Positions 32,167 to 41,000 of a stretch of 64,000 nt of DNA are shown here, one piece after another (the stretch's first letter is position 1; every line of letters begins with the position of its first letter). Both the position numbers and the translations under genes were made by a program. The stretch covers positions 44,546 to 108,545 of the forward strand of contig JAEWAF010000135.1 of the NCBI GenBank assembly GCA_023391815.1. Direction: 5' to 3'. The notes under the pieces are model-generated. The model did not search any database and was not told the DNA's origin. It saw only the letters and a list, made by a program, of their open reading frames with translations. This stretch comes from Pseudomonadota bacterium. GTDB taxonomy: Bacteria > Pseudomonadota > Gammaproteobacteria > Steroidobacterales > Steroidobacteraceae.

Positions 32167-33099
32167 ATGGCGCACACTGGAAGGCACAGCACTGGCTCAC
32201 CGCATGTCTTTGGGGGTGACTGGACGACTCAGAAGCTGCGGGTGGTGTCCAGATACCTACAGAGCTATACGACCGCATTGAAGTACAAGCCCAGGCCGGA
32301 CCGACCATTCAAGAAGACCTTTATCGATGCGTTCGCCGGCACGGGCTATCGCACGCCAACGACAAGTTCCCCTGGGGCGGCGACGCAGGAGGAGCTTTTC
32401 CCGGAACTTGCTGCTTCTGATCCTCAAGGTCTGCTGGAAGGTTCGGCTCGGCTGGCTCTCGATGTCGATCCGCCATTCGATAAGTACATCTTTGTCGAGA
32501 AAAACGCTGGGAGATGCGAACAGTTGTCACTGCTGAAGAGCGTCTTTCCGGCCCGCGCCGGCGCAATTGACATCCGGCTCGGTGATGCAAATGCAGAGAT
32601 ACAGAGAATCTGTCGCGGTGAAGACTGGTCCGGCCAACGGGCGGTTCTGTTTCTCGATCCATACGGTATGCAAGTTGACTGGAAGACGATTGAAGCTGTT
32701 GCAGCCACCAAGGCGATAGATCTCTGGTTACTGTTCCCGCTTGGCATTGGCGTGAATAGGCTGCTGACGAAATCCGGAGCGATTCCGGATGCCTGGCGCG
32801 ATCGATTGACAGCCTTGCTTGGCACAGCGAATTGGTACGAGGAGTTCTACAAGGTGGAGGCCACTGCCGACCTCTTGGGCGACGTGAGTGCGCGCGTTAT
32901 CAAGGCAAGTATGGACGTGATTGGCGCATACTTCCTGGAACGGCTGAGGACCGTGTTTGCTGGTGTTGTGGAGCAGCCGGGCGTTTTGCGAAACTCGTCC
33001 AACAATCCGCTGTATCTTCTCTGTTTCGCCATCGGCAACGAGCGCGGAAAGCCTATTGCCATACGAATCGCGAAGCATCTTCTGAAGGACTTGCGCTAA
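32167..33099 (+). CDS. tcmP: Three-Cys-motif partner protein TcmP
   Basis: Protein of 310 residues. The start HVFGGDWTTQKLRVVSRYLQ followed by FIDAFAGTG (residues 52-60) and VLFLDPYGMQVDW (DPYG at 164-167) matches TcmP. FxDxFAGxG resembles the S-adenosylmethionine-binding motif I of methyltransferases, and DPYG resembles their motif IV, so a nucleic-acid or other methyltransferase-like fold is likely, but the activity is undescribed as far as I know. TcmP is named for near-obligate pairing with a three-cysteine protein, and that partner follows here in a one-base overlap (TAATG). Codon and base composition differ from the flanking genes, suggesting horizontal acquisition. Confidence 0.88.
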   Translation: MAHTGRHSTGSPHVFGGDWTTQKLRVVSRYLQSYTTALKYKPRPDRPFKKTFIDAFAGTGYRTPTTSSPGAATQEELFPELAASDPQGLLEGSARLALDVDPPFDKYIFVEKNAGRCEQLSLLKSVFPARAGAIDIRLGDANAEIQRICRGEDWSGQRAVLFLDPYGMQVDWKTIEAVAATKAIDLWLLFPLGIGVNRLLTKSGAIPDAWRDRLTALLGTANWYEEFYKVEATADLLGDVSARVIKASMDVIGAYFLERLRTVFAGVVEQPGVLRNSSNNPLYLLCFAIGNERGKPIAIRIAKHLLKDLR

Positions 33100-33830
33100 T
33101 GAGCCAAGGTTCGAATATCGAGTGGACTGAACACACATGGAACCCCGTCACCGGGTGCCTAAAAATCAGTCAAGGCTGCAAGAATTGCTACGCCGAGCGA
33201 ATGGCGAAGCGTTTGAAGGCCATGGGAGCTGCGCGCTATGCGGCAGGCTTTCGACCAACGCTGCATTGGGATCTCATAGACGCGCCGCGTGCCTGGAGGA
33301 AGCCCAGACTAGTGTTCGTGAACTCAATGAGCGATCTTTTCCAAGAAGATGTGCCGGAGGAGTTCATTCAGCGCACCTTCAAGACCATGGAGGCATGCCC
33401 CCAGCATACCTTTCAGATCCTGACGAAGCGAAGCGAGCGATTGCGCGATCTGGGAGCTCGGCTACGGTGGCCAGCGAACGTTTGGATGGGCGTTAGCGTC
33501 GAAGATGTGCGAGTGATGCATCGGGTGGTAGATCTTGCCTGCGTGCCCGCTGCGGTTCGATTCCTCTCATGTGAGCCGCTGATCGGTCCTCTGGATGAAA
33601 TTCCACTGCAAAACATAGATTGGGTCATTGTGGGCGGAGAGTCAGGGCCCCGCGCCCGTGAGATGAAACAAGAATGGGTGAAGTCGATACGTCGGCAGTG
33701 CCAGGCTTCCGCCGTGGCTTTTTTCTTCAAGCAGTGGGGCGGCGTACGAAAGGATCTGACGGGGCGATTGCTGGATGGACGGGTCTACGACGAAATGCCT
33801 CGGCGCTACGAGGCTAGGGCAGCCAGTTGA
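33099..33830 (+). CDS. DUF5131 / phage Gp37-Gp68 family three-cysteine protein
   Basis: Protein of 243 residues. Near the N-terminus it carries Cys20, Cys27 and Cys30 in TWNPVTGCLKISQGCKNCYAE (C-x6-C-x2-C), the hallmark of this family. The spacing suggests an iron-sulfur or zinc site, and the family is sometimes compared with radical SAM enzymes. Further family signatures are FVNSMSDLFQEDVP, FQILTKRSERL, WMGVSVED, FLSCEPLIGPL and WVIVGGESGPRAREM. It occurs in phages and bacterial islands and its function is unknown. The ATG shares its A with the tcmP stop, so both are made from one mRNA, which supports a two-protein complex. Confidence 0.88.
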   Translation: MSQGSNIEWTEHTWNPVTGCLKISQGCKNCYAERMAKRLKAMGAARYAAGFRPTLHWDLIDAPRAWRKPRLVFVNSMSDLFQEDVPEEFIQRTFKTMEACPQHTFQILTKRSERLRDLGARLRWPANVWMGVSVEDVRVMHRVVDLACVPAAVRFLSCEPLIGPLDEIPLQNIDWVIVGGESGPRAREMKQEWVKSIRRQCQASAVAFFFKQWGGVRKDLTGRLLDGRVYDEMPRRYEARAAS

Positions 33831-33871
33831 GCTGAGTCTGACAAGACCTCATTTCGACACGACGCGCGGCC

Positions 33872-34254
33872 TTAGCTCCGGCTGCGGTTCAGCTCGTCGT
33901 CGCTTGCGGAGGACAGCGCATCTACCGCGTGGCGCGCTTTATCGTTTTGCATTTTCCATGCAGTGCATCGAACTCGCCCGGGGATGCATGTTTCTTCCAG
34001 CATGCGCAGGTCGCGCATCTTCGACACCGTCCAGAGTTTTCCGAAGCCGAGGGCGTTGGAGGAACTGGAGCCGCGGACTTGTACGGCGCGGAGTGAATCG
34101 GCTCCGCGAGTTGATAGGCCGGCGCAATGACGCGGAGATGGTCGTCGTAGCAAAGTTCCAGCAGGGCTCTTCCTCGAATCGTTTCCCTAATCGTGGCGCT
34201 TGGTTCGGCAGCGCGGCCGCTGTTGGTTGGTCGGCGGCCGCTTGCTAGCCTCAT
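33872..34254 (-). pseudogene. Frameshifted remnant of a small WYL-like protein
   Basis: Reading the minus strand, one frame gives IRETIRGRALLELCYDDHL then RVIAPAY (about 34191-34114). After a frame change it continues as GLSTRGADSLRAVQVRGSS, then FGKLWTVSKMRDLRMLEE and QNDKARHAVDAL, ending at 33872. Joined, these match the pattern of small (about 110-residue) WYL-like proteins: an IxEAIxxRxxLxFxYDGHxRxVEPHxYG start, then xGxExLRAYQVxGxS, then a GWKLFxLSKMxxLxxLxE segment. The break falls at a GCCTAT sequence, consistent with a short slippage deletion. No intact start with a ribosome site is seen. The rest of the 433-base interval between genes holds nothing else recognisable. Confidence 0.5.
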
Positions 34255-34263
34255 GTCGAGCGC

Positions 34264-36522
34264 TTAAACCGAATACCCTTCCTTCGTAAACGGCATCGAC
34301 CTCACCCTATGCCCGGTCGCCGCGAATATGGCATTCGCGATGGCCGGCGCGACGGGCGGCAGGGCGGGTTCGCCGATGCCGGTGGGAGTGAAGTCGCTTT
34401 GGATGAAATAGGACTCGACCTTCGGCGCGTTGGGAATGCGCAGGATCGAGTAGTTGTCGAAGTTGGTTTGTTTGATCCGGCCGTTCTCGAAATCGATCTG
34501 CTGGGCCAGCGCGGCGCTGAAGCCGTCAATGACGGCGCCTTCGGTCTGGTTTTCGGCGCCGCTCAGATTGACGATGGGGCCGACGTCGCCGGCGACGACG
34601 ATGCGATGAATCGTGAGCTTGCGGTTGGCGTCGACGCTCACGTCCGCGACTTCGGCGAAGTGACCGGCGTGGCTGAAGTGGAACGCGAGGCCGAGGCCGC
34701 GACCTGCGGGTAGTTTCTGGCCCCAGCCGGCTTTCTCGGCGGCGAGTTTGATGACGGCGGCGGCGCGGCCGGTGTTCAGCGCGAACTCGTTGCCTTCCTG
34801 CAGCCAGCGCGGCTCGCCCATGATTTCCAGCAGGAATTCCAGGTGATCGCGATTCGCGGCCACCGAGCACTCGTGCAGGAACGATTGAGTCGCGAACGCG
34901 ATCGAGCACGAGCGCGGTGCGCGCCACGGGCCGGTGGGGATCTTCAAAGGAAGTTTGGTCTGCGTCAGTCGCGCATTCGGAATCAGCTGCGCGGGGAACT
35001 CATCGGCCGGCATGTCGCCGCCGCTGGTCGGGCGCTGGCCGTCCTGCGTGAACGTGATGAAATGATCCTGCCACGCAATCAGCTTGCCCGACGGGTCGAG
35101 ACCGCCCTTGAATGAATGGAAGCCGCCGACGCGATAAAAGTCATGATGCATGTCGTCTTCACGCGTCCACTGCAACTTCACAGGCACGCCGGCCTGTTTG
35201 GCAATGGCAGCGGCCTCGCACATGTAATCGTTCATCAAGCGACGCCCGAAGCCACCGCCAACGCGCGTCTGATGCAATGTCACTTTGTCGGGCGTGATGC
35301 CGAGCACATCGGACACAAGCTTCACACCGGCCTCCGGAGTCTGCGTCGGCGACCAGATCTCGATCGCGCCATCTTTGAACACGGCGGTCGTGTTCTGCGG
35401 CTCGAGCGGTGCGTGCGCGATGAACGGATAGGTGTAGAACGCCTCGACGGGCTTCGTCTCGGCGAACACTTTATCGACGTCGCCGTTGTTCCGAATCGAA
35501 TCAGGCCCCGATTGCGACGCGAGTTTCCGCGCCTGTTCGACGTATGAAGCCCAACTATCCTTGGACGCAGACGACTCGTCCCACGTCACTTGCAACTTCT
35601 GCCGCGCACTGAACGCAGCCCAAGTGGATTTGGCGAGAATCGCCACGCCCGGCATCACTTCGGTCGGCTTGCCTGTGCCGTTCACGACGAACGCCTGCGT
35701 CACCCCTGGCAGCTTGCGAATCTCATCGAGATTCGCTTCGACGACTTTGCCGCCAACCGCCGGGCACTTCACGAACACGGCGTACTGCATGCCAGGAACC
35801 ACCTGATCGATGCCGAACAGCGGTTTGCCCGTCACGATGGCGTGATTGTCGACGCCGCCAACGCGCTTGCCGAGCAATTTGTATTCGCTGCGAGACTTGA
35901 GCTTCAGCGTCTTCTCATCCGGCACGGGCAACGCCGCGGCCGCAGAGGCCAACGACGCGTAAGTCGCCTTGCGCTTGCTCGACTTGTGGAACACGGTGCT
36001 GTGCTCGGTCGTGAGCTCCGATTCGCTCACGTTCCACTGTTTCGCAGCGGCGCTGAGGAGCATCGCGCGGCCGACGGCGCCAGCGCGTCGCAATTGATCC
36101 CATGACATCGGAATGGAACGCGAGCCACCTGCGCTCTGGCGACCATACACCGCGGGATTGATCGCGGCCTGCTCGACCTTCACATGCGCCCAATCGGCGT
36201 CGAGCTCTTCGGCGATGATCATCGGGAACGCGGTCTTGATCCCCTGACCGATTTCCGGTGCCTTGGAATACAGCGTGATCGTGCCTTCCGGCGAAATGCG
36301 CAGGAACGCGTTCGGCGCGAACTCTTTGCCCTTGGCAGCAGCCAGCGCAACGTCTTTCTCGCCGACGTAGAAGGCCAGTACCAGACCGCCACCGACCAGG
36401 CCGGTGACTTTCAGAAACGTGCGGCGGCTGACTTTGCCGATGGACGATTGCGCTTCAGCGGCGCGGAGCATGTCCTGCACGTACGCATCGGCGGAGACAA
36501 TCGAAGATTCGATGGCGCTCAT
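34264..36522 (-). CDS. iorB: Molybdopterin-binding subunit of a xanthine-dehydrogenase-family hydroxylase (isoquinoline 1-oxidoreductase beta-like)
   Basis: Protein of 752 residues. An N-terminal Tat signal (SRRTFLKVTGLVGGGLVLAF, residues about 32-51) precedes the duplicated molybdopterin-binding domains. Visible motifs are ISPEGTITLYSKAPEIGQGI, GKPLFGIDQVVPGM, the GGGFGRR loop, GPWRAPRS and the C-terminal GIGEPALPPVAPAIANAI with the catalytic glutamate GEPA. IorB-like proteins hydroxylate N-heterocycles or oxidise aldehydes in the periplasm together with a 2Fe-2S subunit. The partner gene is immediately upstream with a 12-base gap. The long tail before the Tat motif is unusual but in frame. 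The natural substrate is unknown. Confidence 0.92.
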   Translation of the reverse strand: MSAIESSIVSADAYVQDMLRAAEAQSSIGKVSRRTFLKVTGLVGGGLVLAFYVGEKDVALAAAKGKEFAPNAFLRISPEGTITLYSKAPEIGQGIKTAFPMIIAEELDADWAHVKVEQAAINPAVYGRQSAGGSRSIPMSWDQLRRAGAVGRAMLLSAAAKQWNVSESELTTEHSTVFHKSSKRKATYASLASAAAALPVPDEKTLKLKSRSEYKLLGKRVGGVDNHAIVTGKPLFGIDQVVPGMQYAVFVKCPAVGGKVVEANLDEIRKLPGVTQAFVVNGTGKPTEVMPGVAILAKSTWAAFSARQKLQVTWDESSASKDSWASYVEQARKLASQSGPDSIRNNGDVDKVFAETKPVEAFYTYPFIAHAPLEPQNTTAVFKDGAIEIWSPTQTPEAGVKLVSDVLGITPDKVTLHQTRVGGGFGRRLMNDYMCEAAAIAKQAGVPVKLQWTREDDMHHDFYRVGGFHSFKGGLDPSGKLIAWQDHFITFTQDGQRPTSGGDMPADEFPAQLIPNARLTQTKLPLKIPTGPWRAPRSCSIAFATQSFLHECSVAANRDHLEFLLEIMGEPRWLQEGNEFALNTGRAAAVIKLAAEKAGWGQKLPAGRGLGLAFHFSHAGHFAEVADVSVDANRKLTIHRIVVAGDVGPIVNLSGAENQTEGAVIDGFSAALAQQIDFENGRIKQTNFDNYSILRIPNAPKVESYFIQSDFTPTGIGEPALPPVAPAIANAIFAATGHRVRSMPFTKEGYSV

Positions 36523-36534
36523 GAGAACCTCCGA

Positions 36535-37014
36535 TCAGTTCTGGCTGACCATTTCGCCGGCTTTGGCAGCGGCGGCGTGAATGGCTTTGCGAATGCGGGT
36601 GTAGGTGCCGCAGCGGCACAGATTGCCCGCCATCGCGGCGTCGATGTCTGCATCCGTGGGCTTGGGATTGCTCTTGAGCAATGCGGTCGCGGACATGATC
36701 TGGCCCGCCTGGCAGTAACCGCACTGAGCGACGTCGTGCTCGATCCACGCGGCCTGCACCGCATTCAACTTGCCGTCCTTACCCGCGAGCCCTTCGATCG
36801 TCGTGATCTTCTGACCCGCGGCCGCGCTCACCGGAATGGAGCAAGACCGCACCGGCGCATCGTTGAGATGCACGGTGCAAGCGCCACACTGAGCGACGCC
36901 GCAACCGTACTTGGTGCCGACCAGACCGAGATGATCGCGAAGGACCCACAGCAGCGGTGTAGCCTCATCAACGTCGTCGACCGTGAGTTCTTTACCGTTG
37001 ACGTTCAATCGCAT
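36535..37014 (-). CDS. iorA: 2Fe-2S small subunit of the molybdenum hydroxylase
   Basis: Protein of 159 residues with two 2Fe-2S domains. The plant-type ferredoxin site has GTKYGCGVAQCGACTVHLN with a further Cys in VRSCSIP. The helical domain has QCGYCQAGQIM and NLCRCGTYTRI. It passes electrons from the molybdenum subunit to an acceptor. It has no Tat signal and would be co-exported with IorB. The ATG at 37014 follows AGGAAG; another ATG at 37065 would add 17 residues. It is first in a two-gene operon with iorB. Confidence 0.93.
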   Translation of the reverse strand: MRLNVNGKELTVDDVDEATPLLWVLRDHLGLVGTKYGCGVAQCGACTVHLNDAPVRSCSIPVSAAAGQKITTIEGLAGKDGKLNAVQAAWIEHDVAQCGYCQAGQIMSATALLKSNPKPTDADIDAAMAGNLCRCGTYTRIRKAIHAAAAKAGEMVSQN

Positions 37015-37317
37015 AAAGGAGTCTTCCTGGCTCGCGGGCTGGGATGAGGCGGTCGATTCTTTCATGGCCTCCGGCCATCGACAATGCAGCTAGCCGCGTG
37101 AAGGTGGCGATTTATCGCGCACGATGCTGACTTTTTTGTCTGGTCGAAAGCGGCCAAGGCCCTTTTCGACATGTGCCAAGACCTCGTGCCTCGCTGACAA
37201 TCCGCTGACCTGCCCCTGACAGAACCGGAGCGCACCGTGGAACTGACGCAACGGACCGCTTGTGTAGAATCCGAGACCGAGCCTTTCTGACCGTCGAGTA
37301 AGCGCGGGAGAGCAGTT
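37015..37317. promoter_or_regulatory. Divergent intergenic region, with a candidate promoter for the ferredoxin-NADP reductase
   Basis: This 303-base gap separates iorA from the reductase gene. CTGACG at 37243-37248 and TAGAAT at 37265-37270 with a 16-base spacer form a plausible sigma-70 promoter pointing right. GGGAG at 37306-37310 is the ribosome site for the TTG start at 37318. Nothing coding is seen apart from an optional 17-codon extension of iorA. Confidence 0.35.
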
Positions 37318-38400
37318 TTGAACACCACCGTGAGTGATAACGCGACAACCGCCGACGTCGCCGGCGCCATTCAGGCCGATGCGGTCATCGTCGGCGCGGG
37401 GCCGTGCGGCCTGTTCCAGATTTTCGAGCTGGGTCTGCTGGGCATTCGTGCTCACATCATCGACTCGTTGCTGCATCCGGGCGGCCAGTGCAGCGAGCTG
37501 TATCCGGAAAAGCCGATCTACGACATCCCGGCGCTGCCCGTTTGCGGTGCGCAGGAACTGGTCGACAGGTTGTTACAACAGGCCAAGCCGTTCAACGCAC
37601 AGTTTCATCTCGGGCAGGAGGTCACAGAGCTGAACGTGCTTCCCGACCATACATTCCTGTTGCGCACGTCGCTCGACACGCGCTTTCACGCCAAGACCGT
37701 CATCATCGCCGGCGGCCTGGGCTCGTTTCAGCCGCGGCGGCTCGGTTGCGAAGGCGTGGACGCGTTCGAAGCGACGAGCATTCATTACAAGGTGAAGAGC
37801 GCGGCCGAGTTCACCGGCAAGCATCTACTGATCTTCGGCGGCGGCGATTCCGCGCTCGATTGGACGCTGGAGCTGGCCGGTAAAGCACGCAGCCTCACGC
37901 TCGTTCATCGTCGTCCGGAATTCCGCGCGGCGCCCGCGTCGGTCGCGAAGATGCGTGACCTCGTCAGCTCCGGCAGCATGCGCTACGTGGAAGCGATCGC
38001 TCAGTCGCTCATCACGGAAGGCGGTGAATTCAAAGGCGTGCGTGTGAAGAAGAGCGATGGCTCGCTCGAGGATCTGCATGCTGACAAAGCGTTGGTGTTT
38101 TTCGGCCTGCATCCGAAGCTCGGCCCGATCGCCGAGTGGGGCCTCGGCCTGGACAAGCGTGCCATTCTGGTCGACACGGAAAAATTCCAGACGTCCATCC
38201 CGGGTATTTTCGCGGTCGGCGACATCAACACTTATCCCGGCAAGAAGAAACTGATCCTGTCCGGTTTCCACGAAGCGGCACTGGCGGCGTTCGCGGTCGC
38301 GGCGCATCTGAATCCAGCCAAGAAAATTCCCCTGCAATACACGACCACCAGCCCCATCATGCAAAAGCGTCTGGGAGTGGCGGGAGAGCAGTCGACGTGA
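37318..38400 (+). CDS. Ferredoxin--NADP reductase, thioredoxin-reductase-like type
   Basis: Protein of 360 residues. It has an FAD-binding VIVGAGPCGLFQIFELGLLG, HPGGQCSELYPEKPIYDIP, a second dinucleotide motif LLIFGGGDSALDWTLELAG for NADPH, and GIFAVGDINTYPGKKKLILSG near the C-terminus. The absence of a redox-active CxxC between the domains separates it from thioredoxin reductase and fits type-2 ferredoxin-NADP reductases. The start is TTG at 37318, supported by GGGAG 7 bases upstream. The stop overlaps the thioesterase start. It sits near sulfite reductase and could reduce the ferredoxin that enzyme needs. Confidence 0.88.
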   Translation: MNTTVSDNATTADVAGAIQADAVIVGAGPCGLFQIFELGLLGIRAHIIDSLLHPGGQCSELYPEKPIYDIPALPVCGAQELVDRLLQQAKPFNAQFHLGQEVTELNVLPDHTFLLRTSLDTRFHAKTVIIAGGLGSFQPRRLGCEGVDAFEATSIHYKVKSAAEFTGKHLLIFGGGDSALDWTLELAGKARSLTLVHRRPEFRAAPASVAKMRDLVSSGSMRYVEAIAQSLITEGGEFKGVRVKKSDGSLEDLHADKALVFFGLHPKLGPIAEWGLGLDKRAILVDTEKFQTSIPGIFAVGDINTYPGKKKLILSGFHEAALAAFAVAAHLNPAKKIPLQYTTTSPIMQKRLGVAGEQST

Positions 38401-39257
38401 ATGCGTTGTTGGCCGATCTGCTGCAGGTGTTGAAGCTGGAGCGGCTGGAAAGTGATCTGTTTCGAGGTCAGAGCCGCAGGCTCGCGGGCGGCCGCGTGTT
38501 CGGCGGACAAGTGCTGGGCCAGGCGCTGGCCGCGGCGTATGCGACAGTCGAAGGACGCGAGGCGCATTCGCTGCACGCTTATTTCTTGCGAGCCGGCGAT
38601 GCGGACCATCCCATCGTGTATGAAGTGGATCGCAGCCGCGACGGTCGCGGCTTCACTTCACGTCGCGTCGTCGCCATTCAGCATGGCGAGCAGATCTTCC
38701 ATATGTCAGCGTCGTTTCAGGTGCCCGAGGCGGCCATCGATCGACAGGCCGACATGCCTGACGTGCCACCGCCGGAGGCCGTCCCCGATCTCGCGACGGC
38801 CGTCGCCGAGGCGAAGCGCAAGGCGCCCGATCGACCGCAGCCGTTTCGGATCCACGAGCATCCGTTCGAATTCCGCCCTGCGCAGTTGCCCGATCCGTTG
38901 GCCGAGATTCCGCGCGATCCCCAGGTGAAGGTATGGATCCGTCTGGTGGATCGAGTGCCGGACGACCCGGTTCTGCATCATTGCCTGCTCGCTTACACCT
39001 CGGATTACTTCCTGTTGGGCGCGGCCAGCATGGATGCGCGTATGACGAATGAACGCGAACAATTGCAGATGGCCAGCATCGACCACGCAATGTGGTTTCA
39101 CCGTCCGGCGCGGCCCGATGAGTGGCTGCTCTATGTGCTGGATAGCCCGACGGCGTCCGGGGCCCGCGGGTTTGCGCGAGGCAGCTTGTTCACCCGTGAC
39201 GGCCGGCTGGTCGCATCGACTGCTCAGGAGGGCTTGGTCCGACGCCTAAGTCGTTGA
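38397..39257 (+). CDS. tesB: Acyl-CoA thioesterase II
   Basis: Protein of 286 residues with the double hot-dog fold of TesB. Visible are FRGQSRRLAGGRVFGGQVLGQAL at the N-terminus (split across residues 22-44), HSLHAYFLRAGDADHPIVYEVDR, the catalytic Asp region CLLAYTSDYFLLGAA, ASIDHAMWFHRP and the terminal FTRDGRLVASTAQEGLVR. It hydrolyses acyl-CoA to free acid and CoA in the cytoplasm. The GTG start at 38397 forms GTGA with the stop of the reductase gene, so the two are coupled although the functional link is unclear. Confidence 0.93.
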   Translation: MNALLADLLQVLKLERLESDLFRGQSRRLAGGRVFGGQVLGQALAAAYATVEGREAHSLHAYFLRAGDADHPIVYEVDRSRDGRGFTSRRVVAIQHGEQIFHMSASFQVPEAAIDRQADMPDVPPPEAVPDLATAVAEAKRKAPDRPQPFRIHEHPFEFRPAQLPDPLAEIPRDPQVKVWIRLVDRVPDDPVLHHCLLAYTSDYFLLGAASMDARMTNEREQLQMASIDHAMWFHRPARPDEWLLYVLDSPTASGARGFARGSLFTRDGRLVASTAQEGLVRRLSR

Positions 39258-39341
39258 TCCGTGTGACCCCTTTCTAACCGGCATCTGGTCATATCCAAGT
39301 CGAATTTCTCCCTTCAGGGCGGGGGCTTACAGTCCGCCACC

Positions 39342-41000
39342 ATGTATCAGTACGACCAGATCGACCAGGCGCTCGTGGACCAACGCGTCGCCCAGTACCG
39401 GGACCAGACGCGGCGCTATCTTGCGGGCCAGTTGTCCGAGGACGATTTCCGTTCTCTGCGACTCCGTAATGGCCTCTACATCCAGAAGCACGCGCCCATG
39501 CTGCGTATTTCTGTGCCGTACGGCCTGCTGAGACCCGACCAGCTGCGCATGCTCGCCCGGATCGCGCGCGAGTACGACAAGGGCTATGGCCACTTTTCGA
39601 CGCGCCAGAACATGCAGTTCAACTGGCCGAAGCTCGAGCAGGTGCCGGACATCCTGGCGTTGCTCGCGACGGTTCAGTTGCACGGCATTCAGACCAGTGG
39701 CAACTGCATTCGTAACGTGACATCCGATCATCTCGCGGGCGTGGCGGCCGATGAATTGGAAGATCCGCGTCCGTGGTGCGAGTACGTGCGTCAGTGGGCC
39801 ACGCTGCATCCCGAATTCTCGTATCTGCCACGCAAGTTCAAGATCGCGGTCACCGGATCGCCGGCGGATCGCGCGGCGTCCCGCGTGCACGACGTTGGTC
39901 TGCACCTCGTCAAGAACGAGCAGGGCGAAGTGGGTTTCGAAGTGCTGGTCGGTGGCGGCCTCGGGCGCGCCCCCATGATCGGTCACGTGATCCGCGAGTT
40001 CCTGCCGAAGAAAGATCTGCTCGCCTACCTCGAAGCCATTCTGCGCGTGTACAACCTCGAAGGTCGTCGCGACAACATTCACAAGGCGCGTATCAAGATC
40101 CTGGTGAAGGCGATCGGCCCGCAGAAATTCCGCGAGCTGGTCGAAGAGGAATTCGCGGCCGCCAAAGACACCGCGCCGGTGTTCGACGCCGCCGAATTCG
40201 AGCGCATCAAGTCGTTCTTCGCACCGAAGGACTACGAGTCGTTGCGGGACCAGGACGTGGTGTCCGGCAAGCCGCAGGAATTCCGCAACTGGTACCAGTA
40301 CAACACGCGCAAGCACAAGGTCGCGGGTTATCGCGCCGTGTTCCTGTCGCTGAAGTCGCCGAAGCGTCCGCCGGGCGATATCACCGCCGATGAGCTGGAT
40401 CGCGTGGCCGATCTGGCCGAGAAATATTCGCTCGGCGAGATCCGCTCGACGCATGATCAGAACGTGCTGTTCGCGCACGTGAAGCAGAGCGATCTGTTCG
40501 CGTTGTGGCAGGAGTTGAAGCTGCTCGACCTGGCGACCGCGAACATCGGCACGCTGACCGACATGATCTGCTGCCCCGGTGGCGATTTCTGCGCGCTCGC
40601 GAATGCGCGCTCGATTCCGCTCGCCGAGCAGATCAACGAACGTTTCGACAGCCTCGATTACCTCTACGACCTCGGCGAGATCCAGCTGAAGATGTCCGGC
40701 TGCATGAACGGCTGCGGCCATCACTCGGTCGGTCACATCGGCGTGCTGGGCGTCGATAAGAACGGCGAGGAGTGGTATCAGATCACGCTCGGCGGCTCGA
40801 CCGGCGGCCACGACGCGTCCTTGGGCCAGGTGATCGGGCCCAGCGTCGCGCACGACGACGTCGCCGAAACCATCGAACGCATCATCAATGTTTACGTCGA
40901 GCACCGGCAGGAAGAGGAACGTTTCCTCGACACCTTCCGTCGCATCGGCGTCGCTCCCTTCAAGGCCAAGGTTTATGCGCCAGCTAATCAAGCAGCGTGA
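39342..41000 (+). CDS. cysI: Siroheme-dependent sulfite (or nitrite) reductase hemoprotein
   Basis: Protein of 552 residues with the duplicated NirV/SirHP ferredoxin-like halves. The [4Fe-4S]-siroheme ligands are visible as C411-x5-C417 in CCPGGDFC and C454-x3-C458 in SGCMNGCGHH. GHFSTRQNMQFNWPKL and HGIQTSGNCIRNVTSDHLAG are substrate-channel segments. Assimilatory sulfite reductase reduces sulfite to sulfide with six electrons. Neighbouring DUF934 and the cysB-cysH-cysG-cysK group favour sulfite over nitrite. No CysJ flavoprotein gene is present, so ferredoxin is the probable donor. The DUF934 gene overlaps its end by 26 bases. Confidence 0.9.
   Translation: MYQYDQIDQALVDQRVAQYRDQTRRYLAGQLSEDDFRSLRLRNGLYIQKHAPMLRISVPYGLLRPDQLRMLARIAREYDKGYGHFSTRQNMQFNWPKLEQVPDILALLATVQLHGIQTSGNCIRNVTSDHLAGVAADELEDPRPWCEYVRQWATLHPEFSYLPRKFKIAVTGSPADRAASRVHDVGLHLVKNEQGEVGFEVLVGGGLGRAPMIGHVIREFLPKKDLLAYLEAILRVYNLEGRRDNIHKARIKILVKAIGPQKFRELVEEEFAAAKDTAPVFDAAEFERIKSFFAPKDYESLRDQDVVSGKPQEFRNWYQYNTRKHKVAGYRAVFLSLKSPKRPPGDITADELDRVADLAEKYSLGEIRSTHDQNVLFAHVKQSDLFALWQELKLLDLATANIGTLTDMICCPGGDFCALANARSIPLAEQINERFDSLDYLYDLGEIQLKMSGCMNGCGHHSVGHIGVLGVDKNGEEWYQITLGGSTGGHDASLGQVIGPSVAHDDVAETIERIINVYVEHRQEEERFLDTFRRIGVAPFKAKVYAPANQAA

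Noticed and set aside
31850..34278. CGAATACCC at 31850-31858 and 34270-34278 as possible attachment-site repeats
   Set aside because: Only 9 bases, and the second copy lies inside the iorB coding end; chance is likely.
39327..40991. Open frame of about 554 codons antisense to the sulfite reductase
   Set aside because: It mirrors the coding strand codon for codon and lacks any family features; the plus strand has all siroheme and Fe-S ligands.
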